Shown here in pieces: positions 34,791-46,739 of a stretch of DNA of 64,000 nucleotides; positions within the stretch are counted from its first letter, which is position 1; each line of letters begins with the position of its first letter. The position numbers were made by a program, and so were the translations under genes. This DNA is from Hemicordylus capensis (lineage: Eukaryota > Chordata > Lepidosauria > Squamata > Cordylidae): positions 54,956,001 to 55,020,000 of the forward strand of contig NC_069662.1 of the NCBI RefSeq assembly GCF_027244095.1. The letters are read 5' to 3'. The notes beneath the pieces are model-generated. The model was given only the letters and a program-made list of their open reading frames with translations. It had not been told where the DNA came from and did no database searches.

Positions 34791-36950
34791 TTGGCACCTG
34801 AGGGAAATACATTCTGGTCTAGAATAGGAGAAGGTTCAGGAGACTCAGGTGGTGCAACATCATTGATAGTTCTTTTTGCTTTGGAGAGGAGAACATCAAA
34901 ATCTGTTGAAGAGAAGAGTCTAGAGGAGCTGGGGATAGGATGGGTAACCTCTTCATCCGATAGCTCACCATCTTTATTTGAATCAGGGGGCTCAGCTGGT
35001 TAGCCTGCCCCAGAGCTGTTGCCCTCCTCAGAGTCAGGAATGGGAATAGCAGATCTGACTGGAATGAGAGAAGGGGAAGGGGGTGGGGTAAGGGGAGAGG
35101 AGCCTGTGAAGCAGGAACAGGAGTGGGTAGGGGGGCAGAACAGGAACAGCTGGGGCCCCTGCAGGAGGGAGGAGAGGAGGAGGAGGAGGGGTGGGTGGGT
35201 GGGTGGGTGAGGAAGGTGCCTAGGACGCTTAGGTCTGACTTCTTCCTCAGAGGAGGAGGAATGCCCATACCACCGCTTACGCCTGAGGGGAAGAGCTCTA
35301 GGCACGAAAAGACCCCGTTCTGTGAGCGGGATAGCCCACCTGCAAGGGCTGGGGTCAGGGGAAGAGGAGGAAAAGTGTTCTCTGCCTCTTCTAGGAGCGC
35401 GCTGTGGCACTGCAGGAGTGGCAGAAGGTAGAATAGGAGCTGTGGGAGGTACAACCGGGAGTGCATCTATCGGAGCCGCAGGTGGCTCAAGAGGAGTAGC
35501 CGCAAAACAGTCTAATTTAAAGAACTCTCTCAGCCGCAGCATAACTTATGGGGCAAAAGGAGGAGGAAAAGTACTTACAGAGATGGGGGTGTGTGGGGCC
35601 ATAGGCAGCGAAACGTCCGAAGGAATGGCAGGCAGCAGCGGCTCTGTCGGCAGTGCGGAGGCAATGCACGGGCCAGCCAGTTCCCCCTCAGGCATTGGGC
35701 CCGTCATGGACGAGAGCAAGGACGCCAGGGGATCGTCTGAAGGGCGTTGGTCGTCCGCCTCAATAGGAATCGGTTTGCGCAGTTTTTGCTTTGAGTGTTT
35801 GCTTGTGCAGTTTTTGCTTTGAGTGTTTGCATACCGCTTGGATTAGCAGCCATTCACTGAGGCACACAGCGCTCTCCGCATCAGAGGCAGGAGATATCTT
35901 ACACTTCTTTTTCTTTGATGGGGCTTGGTCCCTGCAGTGTTTAGTTTTCTTAGGAGCTTTTTTGGAAGGTAGCTCCAAGTTGTGTGCCTCTCGAATCAAA
36001 ATGGTGGGTGCAGTGGGAAGAGCCGATTCTGGCTGCTGGAGGGGAGTTGTGGATCTCTGCTCCAAGCTTTCCAGGTCCTGCGGTAGCTGAGAACCCTCAG
36101 ACAGAGAGCCCCTCAGGAGCTCTTTGGCATGAGCCTGCTCCATTTTGCAACCACCACAAACTAAGAAGAAATGAAAAATAAAGCTTTTGGAGTCCAATTA
36201 GGCCAAATTATAAAGAAACAAATGTTGTTTAGAAAAAGGAGATAATTTAGGATCTGATCGAGATAGCTCCTTTCCCACCCTCACACAATCTAGACAGTGG
36301 AGGGGATAGCAGGAAAGGAAGGAATAGGAGGCCAAAAAACTAACAAGAGCTCTCTAAAAGACGTGCTAGCTCGAGCAAGACAGAACTGGAATTGGGGTTG
36401 GGAGGTGGCTTCCAACAGGAAATTACATCACGTGATCCAGTCCTGTCTCGAGCATGCTCAGTACACAACCCTCTCTGATGAGCTCTAACACAGGGGAAAA
36501 TGAACTTTACCAAACAGAGATATTTTGAGAAGGGCAATAAGCCATACATATTATTGGCATGAATTGGATTGCAAGTTGTGGCACCTTTTCTGCGTTCACT
36601 TTGAAGTCCCCAGCAGTGAAGTCCATTTTGAATGTATACTATATAGGAATTGTTTGGACTCATCGTGCTTTAGATTGGTTTATGTATTAATTAAGAGCAT
36701 CTATTGTTTTCTATATATACTGTCTATATTGATATTTTAGCTAAGAATTATTACATTTCTTCTATATTATTTACTGAGTTTATAGTGTTCAGAGGTTTGC
36801 AAATTTTTATTTTCTACAGGTTATATAGTTTTTTGGGGGCTCTTGCATACTTCTAGATTATAGTTTTTTATTAGATGATTATATTGTGGTGGGTTCTTCT
36901 TTGGTATATTGGTGAATTTGGTGGAACTCATTTAGGTCCTTGGTAGCTTC
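34791..36950 (-). mobile_element. Fossil retrotransposon relic with gag-like reading frames (DIRS- or LTR-type, uncertain)
   Basis: About 2.16 kb on the minus strand. The leader (36940-36200) is followed by open stretches with a gag-like character: charged, proline-rich and including SSSSEEEVRPKRPRH and KKAPKKTKH. No polymerase or recombinase is visible, so the copy is internally deleted or truncated and is broken. Near-identical direct repeats of about 117 bp lie outside both ends (34674-34790 and 36951-37066). Placement among DIRS-like or LTR elements is by general resemblance only. Confidence 0.4.
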
Positions 36951-37066
36951 ACACCATTTAATTAATACAATATTTGGGTGAACTAGCCATTATTGTGTCT
37001 GCTTTGTTCATAATGAAATCTTTCATGGCACCATTTGTACAGAGAACACTGTAACTGATCAGAGCA
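36951..37066 (+). repeat. About 117-bp direct repeat, right copy
   Basis: Direct partner of 34674-34790. It starts around ACCATTTAATTAA and ends around TGATCAGAGCAAAAGAT, next to a LINE endonuclease fragment that begins at about 37080. Confidence 0.8.
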
Positions 37067-37079
37067 AAAGATCAAATCT

Positions 37080-37560
37080 AGCATGTGACTGGCATCGTGT
37101 GTTAGTCCTGATACCACTTAAGAATGGCCCATGGTTGTTACAGCTGCTATGAACTCCTAAGCTGCACCATACAAGTCAGACCCAAAGTGGACATTGAAGT
37201 CCCCCACAACGGTGAACCTGGGTGACTTCAATGCCAACTCCATGACCAGCTCTGTCAGCTCAGTTAAGGACTCTGTTGGGCAGCAGAGTGATTGGTACGC
37301 CAACAGAAGTCCCAAATCTATCCCTAGTCCCCAGACTTAAGTACACACATTTGATATAGGTCTGTTTTCCCACTGGGATCCTGGTAAGAGAGATGGTCTC
37401 TCTATGGGCTACAGCCACTTCAACTCCCAGCCCACTCTCCCTTGCCTGCTCCACAACAGAGCATCCTGTCAGGAGAAGTTGGAACCAAATTGGCCACTGA
37501 CCTCCCACAACCAGTCTCATTATGCACACAGGTGATTTGGAAACAATCAAAGGGATTGAT
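37080..37560 (-). mobile_element. L2-type LINE endonuclease fragment
   Basis: The minus strand encodes an AP-endonuclease-like segment: AVAHRETISLTRIPV in one frame (37550-37260) and PRFTVVGDFNVH in another (around 37200), the latter being the GDFN motif of LINE endonucleases. A frameshift separates them. The reverse transcriptase is not present next to it. Confidence 0.65.
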
Positions 37561-38802
37561 TGCCTTCATGTTTGCAGCAGATAATACCCATTAAATTACA
37601 AGTTGAACTCAGAATATTTTATACTGATGCCTTTTCTGCTGGAAGGATTCTTGCTAGTTTTGCAGAAATTGCAGTCATTTAAAATAAACAGTCAGGGCTT
37701 TATGTCTTGCTCTGTTTGAAGAAAACACTATAAAAGAGGCATCAGGTGTGGTTTAAAACAACAAGCATTTCCATGCTGCTTTGAATGAGAGACAGTTTTG
37801 GTCTGCCAAGCCTAAATGCACATGAGTGAGCACCCCCTTCAATTACCCTTACCTTTACATCTGTAAAGAAACAGTATTTTCCACTTTTATCTTCTTGCTT
37901 CGCAGCACTTGTATTTTCTCTCATGTGGGCATGTAATTTTGGCAGCAAAACAAACACTGCAATGGGCAAGCAGTGCACACATTCATATGCCACTGATCTT
38001 GCGGTGTGTGGGGTTGTGTGCGGAATCTGTATCACATATAACGCAAAGGGGTTGTTTTGTACCCTTTATTCTGAACATAGAGTCTTGAGTGTATAGGGGC
38101 ACTTGAAGTTATGTTAATGTTGGTTTTAGGTTCAGGATCACAAAAATATTGGCATGCTTATGTAAAATGACCAAAGTTGCACACCATGGACAGCATGCAA
38201 ACTAGCTAGCCATAAATAAACTCCATTGAAACCAATGAGACAAGTTAGTCTTGGCTAACTTATGTCCCATTGGTTTCAATGGGGCTTAATCATGACTAAT
38301 TTCCTCTAGATCCTGCCCAATTTACTTAGGAGGTCAGCTCATTCAGGGCGAGTAGCAATTGCCTTTGTCTTGGAAACCATAGTGCTCCTTCTCTGGTTAG
38401 AAAAAGCACTGTGATGCTGCCCTAGCTCACCCTTCCAGCCGTTTATAGCCTGGAGAGGCTACTTTGATACAATCTGCTTTCTGGTTCAAAGCTCCATCAT
38501 TTTCAGGACTTGGTGTTGGCTGAAAGGAGCATGGTCTCACTGCCATAATGGTTTGGCAGCCGTCACAGGCACTTCTCTTGCGTAGTACCATGGCAGAAGG
38601 AGGGGAAAGGGGTGCGTGTGCAAAGTACTTTATTGAAGTGGATGGGGAAACACAGTGGAAGGGGACTAGAAGGGCAGGTAGGGGGTAATGCTGATGAGCT
38701 AAAAAGAAATCTATTTGTGTAGCTGAATGCTGATCTGCCCAATTTATTGTGAATGGAGAATGTAAGTTTCTTAATACTTATGGTAAAAGAACCTGCTTCT
38801 TG

Positions 38803-38942
38803 TCTCAGGCCTGCTCAACTTCAGCCCTCCTGCAGATGTTGACCTACAACTCCCGTAATCCCTGGCTATTGGCCACAGTGGCTGGGGATTATGGGAGTTG
38901 TAGGCCAAAAACAGCTGGGGGGGTATCAAAGTTGAACAGGCC
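38803..38942. mobile_element. hAT-like hairpin MITE (GCTCAAC type)
   Basis: Foldback with CAGGCCTGCTCAACTTCAG at the left and AAAGTTGAACAGGCC at the right, and inner arms CTACAACTCCC / GGGAGTTGTAG. Flanks GCTTCTTG / GCTTCTAG give an 8-bp duplication with one difference. Confidence 0.8.
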
Positions 38943-39271
38943 GCTTCTAGACAAATACAAACTTATCTAATTAGCTTATCTAATACAAAATGTCCTGCCC
39001 TTATCGGGCTCTTTCTTAGAAATTGCGTGTACATATATTTATCAGCAGTGCATCATGCCATTAATGGCTGTTGTGATCCTTACTTTATGGAGGCTTTCGT
39101 TTAAAAAAAACCCACAGACTCACCACAATTGCATTGTTGATTACCATAACTCACAACTTAATTAGATCCGATAATGGGACCTGGACTGAGGGCAGATTCA
39201 TGTCTGAATCTTCAGCTGAAGTCACATGCTATTTTGGTGTGTGTCTTGTAGGAGAGGTCTGGTTGGTATGT

Positions 39272-39466
39272 AGTGTTCCCTCTAAGGCGTGCACGTGTGT
39301 GTGCACTCACACATTTTTAATATCCACTCAGTTAATTTTAGATCCCGCTCAGGTTTAACCAGGAAGGTCCCACTCTGAATGCATGTGCGCTCACACTGTC
39401 TTGTGACTGCTGCTCAGAACAAAACTCATTCCGCACACAGACTAAAAAAATTAGAGAGAACACTGC
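39272..39466. mobile_element. hAT-like MITE, CAGTGTTCCCTCTAA family
   Basis: Inverted ends AGTGTTCCCTCTAAGG and TTAGAGAGAACACTGC; perfect 8-bp duplication TGGTATGT. The body is in the opposite orientation to 42531-42726. Confidence 0.9.
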
Positions 39467-39633
39467 TGGTATGTCCCATATGGTTGTTTCAAGAGAGAGA
39501 ATTGCAGGGACTGAAGGGTTCTAATGGCCCATCATGTTATTTCCCCAGCCCTAAGACAGGAAGTCCCACACTTGAACCCCACTAGGAGCTATATGTCCAG
39601 CTTCCAGGGAAGCGAACCCCCATAGTTGATTCC

Positions 39634-40070
39634 CAGAGGTGCACCTAGGTAATTTTGGAGCCTGGAGCTAAAGGCCTTTGGAGGCTCACCCCCCACTCAC
39701 TACGAGTTAAGCATCATCCCCCTACACACACACACACCCATGACACACCCAGTATTTTTAACTTGGGTTCTTGAGGGTACAAACAGCAACTGAACTTACA
39801 ATAATGTAAAAATATAAAACAGGTATATTTATGCAAATATGCATTAGCAGAAACATTTCAACACATAACATATTCCCATTCCACATATTTCTTTCCCCAC
39901 TCTGTCTCTAAAGCACCCGGCACAGGTCACAATCACACTTGGCCGCCTGGTGCAGTGTGTGCCAGCAGCGACCACACCACCCAGGACAGGCTCAGGAGGA
40001 TTTGGGGGCCCCCAGGGGGTGTTGAGGCCCTGGGCTTTGGCCCCGAAGTCCAGGAGTAAGAGCGCCACTG
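39634..40070. mobile_element. hAT-like element, CAGAGGTGCACC family
   Basis: 437 bp; CAGAGGTGCACCTAGG to GTAAGAGCGCCACTG; flanks TTGATTCC / CTGATTCC give an 8-bp duplication with one difference. It is colinear with 29928-30399. Confidence 0.85.
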
Positions 40071-40443
40071 CTGATTCCTCTTCCAGGGTTCAACTGCTTT
40101 TACAATCAGGAAGTTTTCCCAGATTGACACTCCTCCTCTGCTCAGCTGCTGCTGATTTAATTCTGTTCTTTGTTTCTTGATATTTCTTGTGACTTTCAAA
40201 TCAACAGATCGAGTATAAGTGTGTTAATTAAACAGATACATATGGACATGGATATTTGCAGTTAAACGCTGAACTGAATGCAGCTTAGTTCATATTAACC
40301 CAAACAGGAGGGAGGGGGAGGACAAGTGTGATATATAAGGGTAAATCAACCAGTTAAGAGGCAGTCGAAGCAGCAGCGGCTCCATTTTCACAAAAGGCAG
40401 CTGTGGTGGGAGCCCAGTGTGGATCAGGACCCTGGCACATTAT

Positions 40444-41153
40444 ACGGGGCATCCCAAATTTACAAATGGGTTGTGTTTCAAAAGTTCATTGGTAAGTTGG
40501 ATGTTCATAACTCAGAACAGATATAGTGCCTATGAGGGACAACTTGTTTGTGTGTGCGTGTTGGCGTTTGTAAGTTGCGGACTTCATTAATTTAATCTGT
40601 TATGGAGCTTTGTAAATATGGGTCATTTGCAGGGGCGTAGCTAGCCCGCCGGCAGCCCGTGTGCGGCCGCGGCGGGCGCCCCGATAGCCCCGCCCACTGC
40701 ATCTGACGTCAGACGTGGGGGCGTGGTCTGGCTCCCGAACGGAGCCTTGAGGCTCCGTTCGGGATCACTGCAGCAGTTTTAACTGCTGAAGGGGCCACGC
40801 AGCCCCTTTGGCAGTTAGACGAAGCCTGGTGCTGCGTTCACAGCACAGCGAACGCAGCACCAGTCCTAGCTCCTGAAGGGGCCGTGCGGCCCCTTCCGGA
40901 GCTAGTTAGGTTGGCGCTGCATTCACAGCACCAGCCTTTGTTTAACTCCCGAAGGGGCCGCGCGGCCCCCGCGGCCCCCGCTCAGGAGCTAAACTACCGC
41001 CCCCGCGTCTGATGTCAGACGCGGGGGGCGTGTCGTGGCCGCTCTCGTGGCTCCTGATTGGCCACTGGCCTGGGTTCTTTGAACCCGTTGGCCCAATGGT
41101 GGCTCCGCCCCTGGTCATTTGTGAGTTGGGTGCTTGTAAGTCGGGGAGTGTTT
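40444..41153. mobile_element. Mariner/pogo-like DNA element interrupted by the 484-bp hAT insertion
   Basis: The left end CGGGGCATCCCAAATTTAC and the reverse complement of the right end (CACTCCCCGACTTACAAG) are imperfect inverted repeats next to TA. The left part runs to 40629 and resumes at 41122. The ends resemble those of 23038-23405 (ACTTAC(G/A)A motif). It is decayed and without a coding frame. Confidence 0.5.
40630..41113. mobile_element. hAT-like GC-rich foldback element, CAGGGGYGTAGC family
   Basis: 484 bp with ends CAGGGGCGTAGCTAG and GGCTCCGCCCCTG and a perfect 8-bp duplication GTCATTTG. The interior is very CpG-rich and is a row of inverted repeats: CCGAACGGAGCC/GGCTCCGTTCGG, GAAGGGGCCGTGCGGCCCCTTC, and TCTGACGTCAGACG near the left with CGTCTGATGTCAGACG near the right. 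It is inserted into an older mariner-like element (about 40444-41153). Confidence 0.9.
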
Positions 41154-41388
41154 ACGTTGTTATATGTTTGTATCATATTGGTTGTATTGCAGAACTGATG
41201 TAATTTGAAGGGTGGTATTTGTAACACAATTTTGTATAGAAGTAATCAAAGTTTATCACTATATTTAATTATAGAACCTTTTATATTTTGATGTCTTGAA
41301 AATACATGTGTTTGAAATGTTGGCCTCTACCCTTTGTCCCCACTGCATTCCATTGATTGCCATTACCTGCCTCACCATATTACAAATA

Positions 41389-41625
41389 CGATGAATATTT
41401 ATATACCACTTTTCAACCAAAGTTCCCAAAGCGGTTTACATAGAAATAAATAACATGGCTCTGTCCCCAAAGGGCTCATATCTAAAAAGGAAATATAAGG
41501 TAGATACCAGCAATAGCCACTGGAGGGATGTTGTGCTGGGTATGGATAGTACCAATTGCTCTCCCCCTGCTTAGTAAAGAGAATCACCACTTTAAAAAGG
41601 TGCCTCTTTGCTAAGTTAGCATATT
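41389..41625 (-). repeat. L2-tailed interspersed repeat (family A)
   Basis: Reverse copy with CCAAAGCGGTTTACATAG at its L2-like end and GAATCACCACTTTAAAAAGG at the other end. Confidence 0.65.
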
Positions 41626-42530
41626 GCCTTCATTGTACACACAGACAGCCATTCTAAATGTTTGCAAATCTGTCCACATCTCTTGCATTCTCTGCTGCAT
41701 TCAGTCTCACTGCTGCAGTGTTGATGTTAAGACCCTGCTTCTAGAATCTGCCTCAAATGCCACCAAATGCAAGGATCACTAATCCAGTTTACTGAGCCTC
41801 CCCTGACACCTAGTGGCCAAGTACAGAGTTATAAAATCAGGCAAGGGAATTTGGTGGAAGATCTTCTGCTTACCTCCTGTTCTGTTCTCTAGGCATGGCT
41901 TGTCTTCTCACAGATTCTGAAGCTGCTGTTTCTCTCTTTCCCAGGACCAGCTGGGATGGTGAACTCGGTGTGTGGTTCTCACAGTCAATGGCTCACCCTC
42001 TGAGGCTGCCTTAACATTCTTTTGTAGGACATAGCAAGTGGGCCAGGGAGGAGACGACTAACATTGGATGACTATAGGCCACCTCCAGCCTCAAAGGCAG
42101 GATGCCTCTGAGTACCAGTTGCAGGGGAGTAATGGCAGGAAAGAAGGCATGCCCTCAACTCTTGCCTGTGGGCTTCCCAGAGGCATCTGGCGGGTCACTG
42201 TGTGAAACAGGTTGCTGGACTAGATGGGCCTTGGGCCTGATCCAGCAGGGCTGTTCTTATGTAACTCTGGTTGTAGACATTTTCCATAAAAACACTTGAA
42301 GTCAATAGTCTACCACCCTGTCATAGATCTGTAGTAATTGCATGTAATTGCCAAGTTTTATCTAACCATTTGTTTAGACACCTAACCCACCTTCTCACAC
42401 CAGGGGCGCAAAAATGAATCTTGCTATCACCGATTGGACTTTGTTTCTCTCAGAACCCAGTTTCACATCCTTCCTGATTTCAGCCAAATTATGCTTCTGT
42501 GTCAGTAACTAATATTATCTAAAATGGGAC
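41626..42530. other. Probable old interspersed repeat plus unique sequence
   Basis: 42080-42265 contains GGACTAGATGGGCCTTGGGC and CTGATCCAGCAGGGCTGTTC, a phrase I know as a common squamate repeat. Its class and ends cannot be fixed from one copy. Confidence 0.4.
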
Positions 42531-42726
42531 CAGTGTTCTCTCTAATTCTTTTCATCTGTGTGCAGAATGGATTTTGTTCTGGGCGGCAGTATCAAGGCAG
42601 TGTGTGTGCACATGCATTCAGAATGGGGCCTTCCTGATTCAACTTGAGTGGGATCTAAAATTAACTGAGTGGACATCCAAAAATGTGTGAGTGTGCGCAC
42701 ACGCGCACACCTTAGAGGGAACACTG
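42531..42726. mobile_element. hAT-like MITE, CAGTGTTCCCTCTAA family
   Basis: Ends CAGTGTTCTCTCTAATTC and CTTAGAGGGAACACTG; flanks AATGGGAC / ACTGGGAT agree at 6 of 8. The body has GTTCTGGGCGGCAGT and GGGATCTAAAATTAACTGAG. Confidence 0.85.
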
Positions 42727-43329
42727 ACTGGGATGTCTTTAAGGGAAATATTTAGATGTAATGAGGGTTGGATGGATATGGTAAAATCTGCCTCACATTT
42801 TTAGATGTGTGTTGATGTGGAACAGCAGTTTTACCCAAAAGGTGTACAGAGGATGAAGAAGGGCAGCCCATAATATCTCAGAGGAGCTTGAATGTCTCCT
42901 AGCAACGTCACTGCTTTTCCAGGCTTTGATCCTTTCTTTCCCTTTCCCAGGGACACCTTTGCCCTGAAGGCTGCACAGCACACAGCTGGCATTTTTAGAG
43001 AAATCTAAGAGAATAAGCCAATTATCATAATCCAGTTAGCTGTTATGATCTAATAAAATCTGCACCTCTGGCTAGGAATAAATGTTTATGTGAGTCGTTC
43101 ACAGCTTCCATTATTAATACTTTTTCCATGCATGATCTACCCTTGCATTCCCTTGATAAAACAGCTGCCCCTGGTTCTCTGCACATTGCTTCCAAACCCC
43201 TGGAAAGAGAGGGGGTTCAAGCCCCTGACTGAACTCTGGGCCTCAGCTTTCGCATTGTACATGTCTGATCTGCACTGTCATAAAGTCAGCTCCCCCAAAC
43301 TCAGTGTGGGTAGATTTGCTAACAAGTAA

Positions 43330-43945
43330 GTAATCAGTTTATTATTAACCACTGGTTATAACATAATGTAACATAAAAGAAAGACATTAAAACAAAACAC
43401 AGCATACCATCAAGTTACTTCAGTGGTTATCGAATATTTAGAACAAGGCATATATAAGTAGATGTAAGTTTCTTTCTAAGTTTAAAAAAAGCAAGACAAA
43501 AGTGGCAACTTGATAACTGACATATGGAATTGCATCCATAAGAAGATAGATCAAACATTCCACATCCGAACTCTTGAATTTGTCTATAAACGATCTCAAC
43601 ATTTCCCCCCAATCACATCATAGAAGTGATTATAGCCAATATAATCTAGACAATAAAAGACATAGTGGATAATATCCTCCACTTGACCACTTCCATTAGG
43701 ACAAAGGTGCTGTTCCACCGGAAGTTTACATAATCTCCCTTTGAGATATGCCATGGGCATAGTTTGAAAGCATAAAGTTGTAAAAGCCTTCCTCAGTGAT
43801 GCACAGGTAAAATTAACCAGATACTGTGAGAAACTTCTATGTTTCTTATAATAGTGGTACCAAAATAAAAACCTTGAAAACTGTACCACAGAAGCATCTC
43901 TACAAGCATCCCGTTCAAGGAGCCACCTGTTCCCAACAGTCACCT
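43330..43945 (-). mobile_element. Non-LTR retrotransposon C-terminal fragment with zinc-finger-like motif
   Basis: The minus-strand frame 43943-43596 contains LRKAFTTLCFQTMPMAYLKGR followed by LCPNGSGQVEDIIHYVFYCLDY, with the C-x(3)-G..H-x(4)-C spacing seen at the C-terminus of some LINE polyproteins (usual form CPCGSGEVE..H). Further fragments and an AATAAACTGATTAC tail follow to 43330. The clade is not determined. One Cys of the usual motif is Asn here. Confidence 0.5.
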
Positions 43946-44145
43946 TGGATGGGTGACTCCACCTTGGCTCCAGGGTGCCTCAGTGCTACATCTGCTCTTC
44001 ACTGCCCACACCTAAAAGGTGTATGGATGCCGAGAAGGCCTTATGAGCATCATTGGCCTCTGCCTGTAATCCTAAACTTCCATGAGACCATTAGGCCTAG
44101 TGAGACTTGACTAGAATCAATCTCCTTACTAGATGGTTGGCAAAA

Positions 44146-44402
44146 AGTAAAGGTAAAGTTGAGTTGATGTTGACTCCTGGCGACGACAGAGCCATGTGGT
44201 GGTCTTTGGTAGAATACAGGAGGGGTTTACCATTGCCTCCTCCCGCGCTATATAAGATGATGCCTTTCAGCATCTTCCTATATTGCTGCTGCCCAATATA
44301 GGTGTTGTTTCCCATAGTCTGAGAAACATATCAGTGGGGATTTGAACTGGCAGCCTCTGACTTGCTAGTCAAGTCATTTCCCCTCTGCGCCATTAGGTGG
44401 CT
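44146..44402 (-). mobile_element. Sauria SINE
   Basis: Reverse-orientation copy with GTAAAGTTGAGTTGATGTTG at its 3' end and the tRNA-like head at 44340-44402 (CATTAGGTGGC). The body matches the 13068 copy. Confidence 0.85.
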
Positions 44403-44479
44403 TATGGTTGACAAACAACCCAAAATTGCTGATTTTTAAAAACTGGGATCCAGAAGGTTTCAGAAAAACATAGGCTAGT

Positions 44480-44872
44480 GAGCTGAAACGGACTGCCTTC
44501 TCACAGATGAGCCTGACTGAACACTAAGATCTTGGGAGGGCTTCTGTTGTGGTTTCCACTGACACAGAAGTACATTTGGCAGTCAGCTGGGACAGGGCCT
44601 TCTCAGCAGTGGGACCTAGGCTATGGAATACCCTCTTCTTTAAAGCCTAACTGATACCCTCACTGTCCATATTTTGGCAGCATGTTAAGATGCTCCACAT
44701 CAGACAAGCCTATGGTGAATGACTGGTCCTTTTAGACCATTATTTGTATTTTTATCTTTTTCTCTGTGTTTAACTATTTTGTTGTTTTGTTCTGTTTTTC
44801 ATCATTGTGCACCACTTTGAGTGCATTTTGTGGAGAAAGTGGCATATAATCTAAGAAATAAATAAAATCAAT
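44480..44872 (+). mobile_element. LINE 3' end (L2/CR1 type)
   Basis: GGGACAGGGCCTTCTCAGCAG and TGGGACCTAGGCTATGGAATAC translate as the conserved RAFS...PRLWN block that precedes the 3' UTR in L2/CR1 LINEs. ACCACTTTGAGTGC, GTGGCATATAA and an AATAAATAAA tail follow. It is 5'-truncated. Confidence 0.65.
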
Positions 44873-44879
44873 ATTCTTG

Positions 44880-46739
44880 CTAAACTGGTGGCAACCATCA
44901 AGCAAAGATTATTAAGCCTAGCGCCTTCTCCCACAAACAGCTGTATTTATCCTGACTGGCACTGCTGCCACTCTCATGTGAGAGTGAAAGAGTGGGAGAG
45001 TGAGTGGGTGTGCATGCTGCAATATTTTCCTGCATTTCTAAAAATGTAGCATTGCACACAGTGAATAACATAGTGAATGGACACAAAGCCAGGAAAATGG
45101 GGTCATTTCAAAGTTGTAATTAACTTTATTGCAGGTGACTAGCCCTAAGAAGTGCCCGGCACTTTGGGCAGGCTAAAATGAGTATGTTAATGGTTTTCCT
45201 TTCTTTAAATTTAAACAATGTAAGGGAAGTGTCTGCTACTGAATTGTCATTTCGTAAAACAGTTGTAAGCATTTGTAGAGTGCCGGGAGGAGGTTGTGTC
45301 TTGAGCCAGGACTCCCAGCAGCCAGTCTCTAGTGCCTTCCCTCCTGGCACTAGCTGAGCAACATGGGTGGCAGCCTGTGACTAGATTTTTGGCAGCTGCT
45401 GCCGCTACCTCCCTGCCCGCCCACCCACCTCCCTCCTTCCCGCAGCTTTCCCTGTCACTGTCCATAGCAAAGAGCCAGTACACAGGCTGTCACTACCCGG
45501 CATGTGTCACCGGGCAGTGAAGTCCTAGCGCATGTGCCAGCTCTTTGCTGCTGTTAGTAATGGGGAAAGAGGTGGGCAGGCGGGAGAGAGGCAAGCAGGT
45601 GAGTGGCTGCCGAGACAGGCAGCATGCGACTGCCCCATTGGATGGCCTTTGTTTGCTGCACATGTGGTCGATCCGCTTCTGCCTCCTGCCCGCTTAGCAA
45701 AACAGCCAGGTCAAACCTCCGTGGAGCAACAGCACCCTCTAGAGTGCGATGCTGGCCAAAGCAAAGTCAGCTGACTTCTTGGCTCACTAGGGACATCTCA
45801 GGCCTTATCAAACCCATGCTGCCAAACTGGCCCAGAAGTCTGAATGTTGTTTGAATAGCAATACCGACTCCCTTGTCCATCCTCATCCCAACTGCATGGT
45901 GCCAGCCTGCTGCCAACTGTGACTTTTGCCTCTGGCCTTCCGCTTGGTCTGTCTCACCCAGGCCTTTGTTGCTCAAGTCAAATACCTTGGCCCATCTTTG
46001 GCTGTGTCTCCTGCTTCTGGCCCTCTGCTCCTCACTTGCCCACACCAAAACAAGACCACCCTACTGTGGCCTCTCTCAGCACTATGGCAAGGTGTGACAG
46101 TATCCCAATAAAAATCATTTCCTAGTAAAAGTTTGAATTTAGGGAATCAAACAGAACTGAACCCCAACCCAAAAACCAGTTCATTTGGATCAAATGAATG
46201 ACCCAAATGAATTTGAACTAGTGTTGACCCATCTATATTTGTTGAATATATTCACACTTAGCAAATGCTGGAGAATTTCGAAGTGCTGGATGAGGGGTAG
46301 GGATGGGCTGGGAAGTTCATTGGCGGGCGGGGGGGTGCGGTCCATAAAACGCTGGCATATTTTGGGATGGGTGGCTTACCGATCTGTATTGTTTTTCACA
46401 GAAAATGAAATCCACTCAATGGGAAGTCGTGCCAGTAGCAATGCTGCTAAGGAGAAGAGTCTATGCTTCCGGGCAGTGGCACTCTGTTCCCTGCCCCTTG
46501 CAGGGAGAGCAGCGGGACAAGTTCATTTGGAACTTGGAGGAGAAGCAGGGGGGAAAGGAGAAATCTGGGCAAATGGGGAAAGGTGTTTTTTTGCGTGGGG
46601 GTCTGTGGGTGGGGAGGAGAAACAACTGCTCTGTGTGTTGCCGGGATTGATGTGGGACTGGTAGCTGGCTGTGCCACCCCGGGCTCCAGAGAGACCTGGG
46701 TTTGACCTGGAGTATCACCGAAGATACTTGAATCAAAAT
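44880..46739. other. Mostly unassigned, partly GC-rich and foldback-like
   Basis: 45290-45640 contains inverse-related segments (CTTTCCCTGTCACTG, ATAGCAAAGAGCCAGTAC against CCAGCTCTTTGCTGC and ATGGGGAAAG), so it is likely another foldback element without clear ends. The remainder shows nothing I can name. Confidence 0.35.

Noticed and set aside
35000-35542. Host proline-rich protein gene on the minus strand
   Set aside because: The frames sit inside a repeat-bounded insertion with gag-like composition; a retrotransposon relic explains them better.
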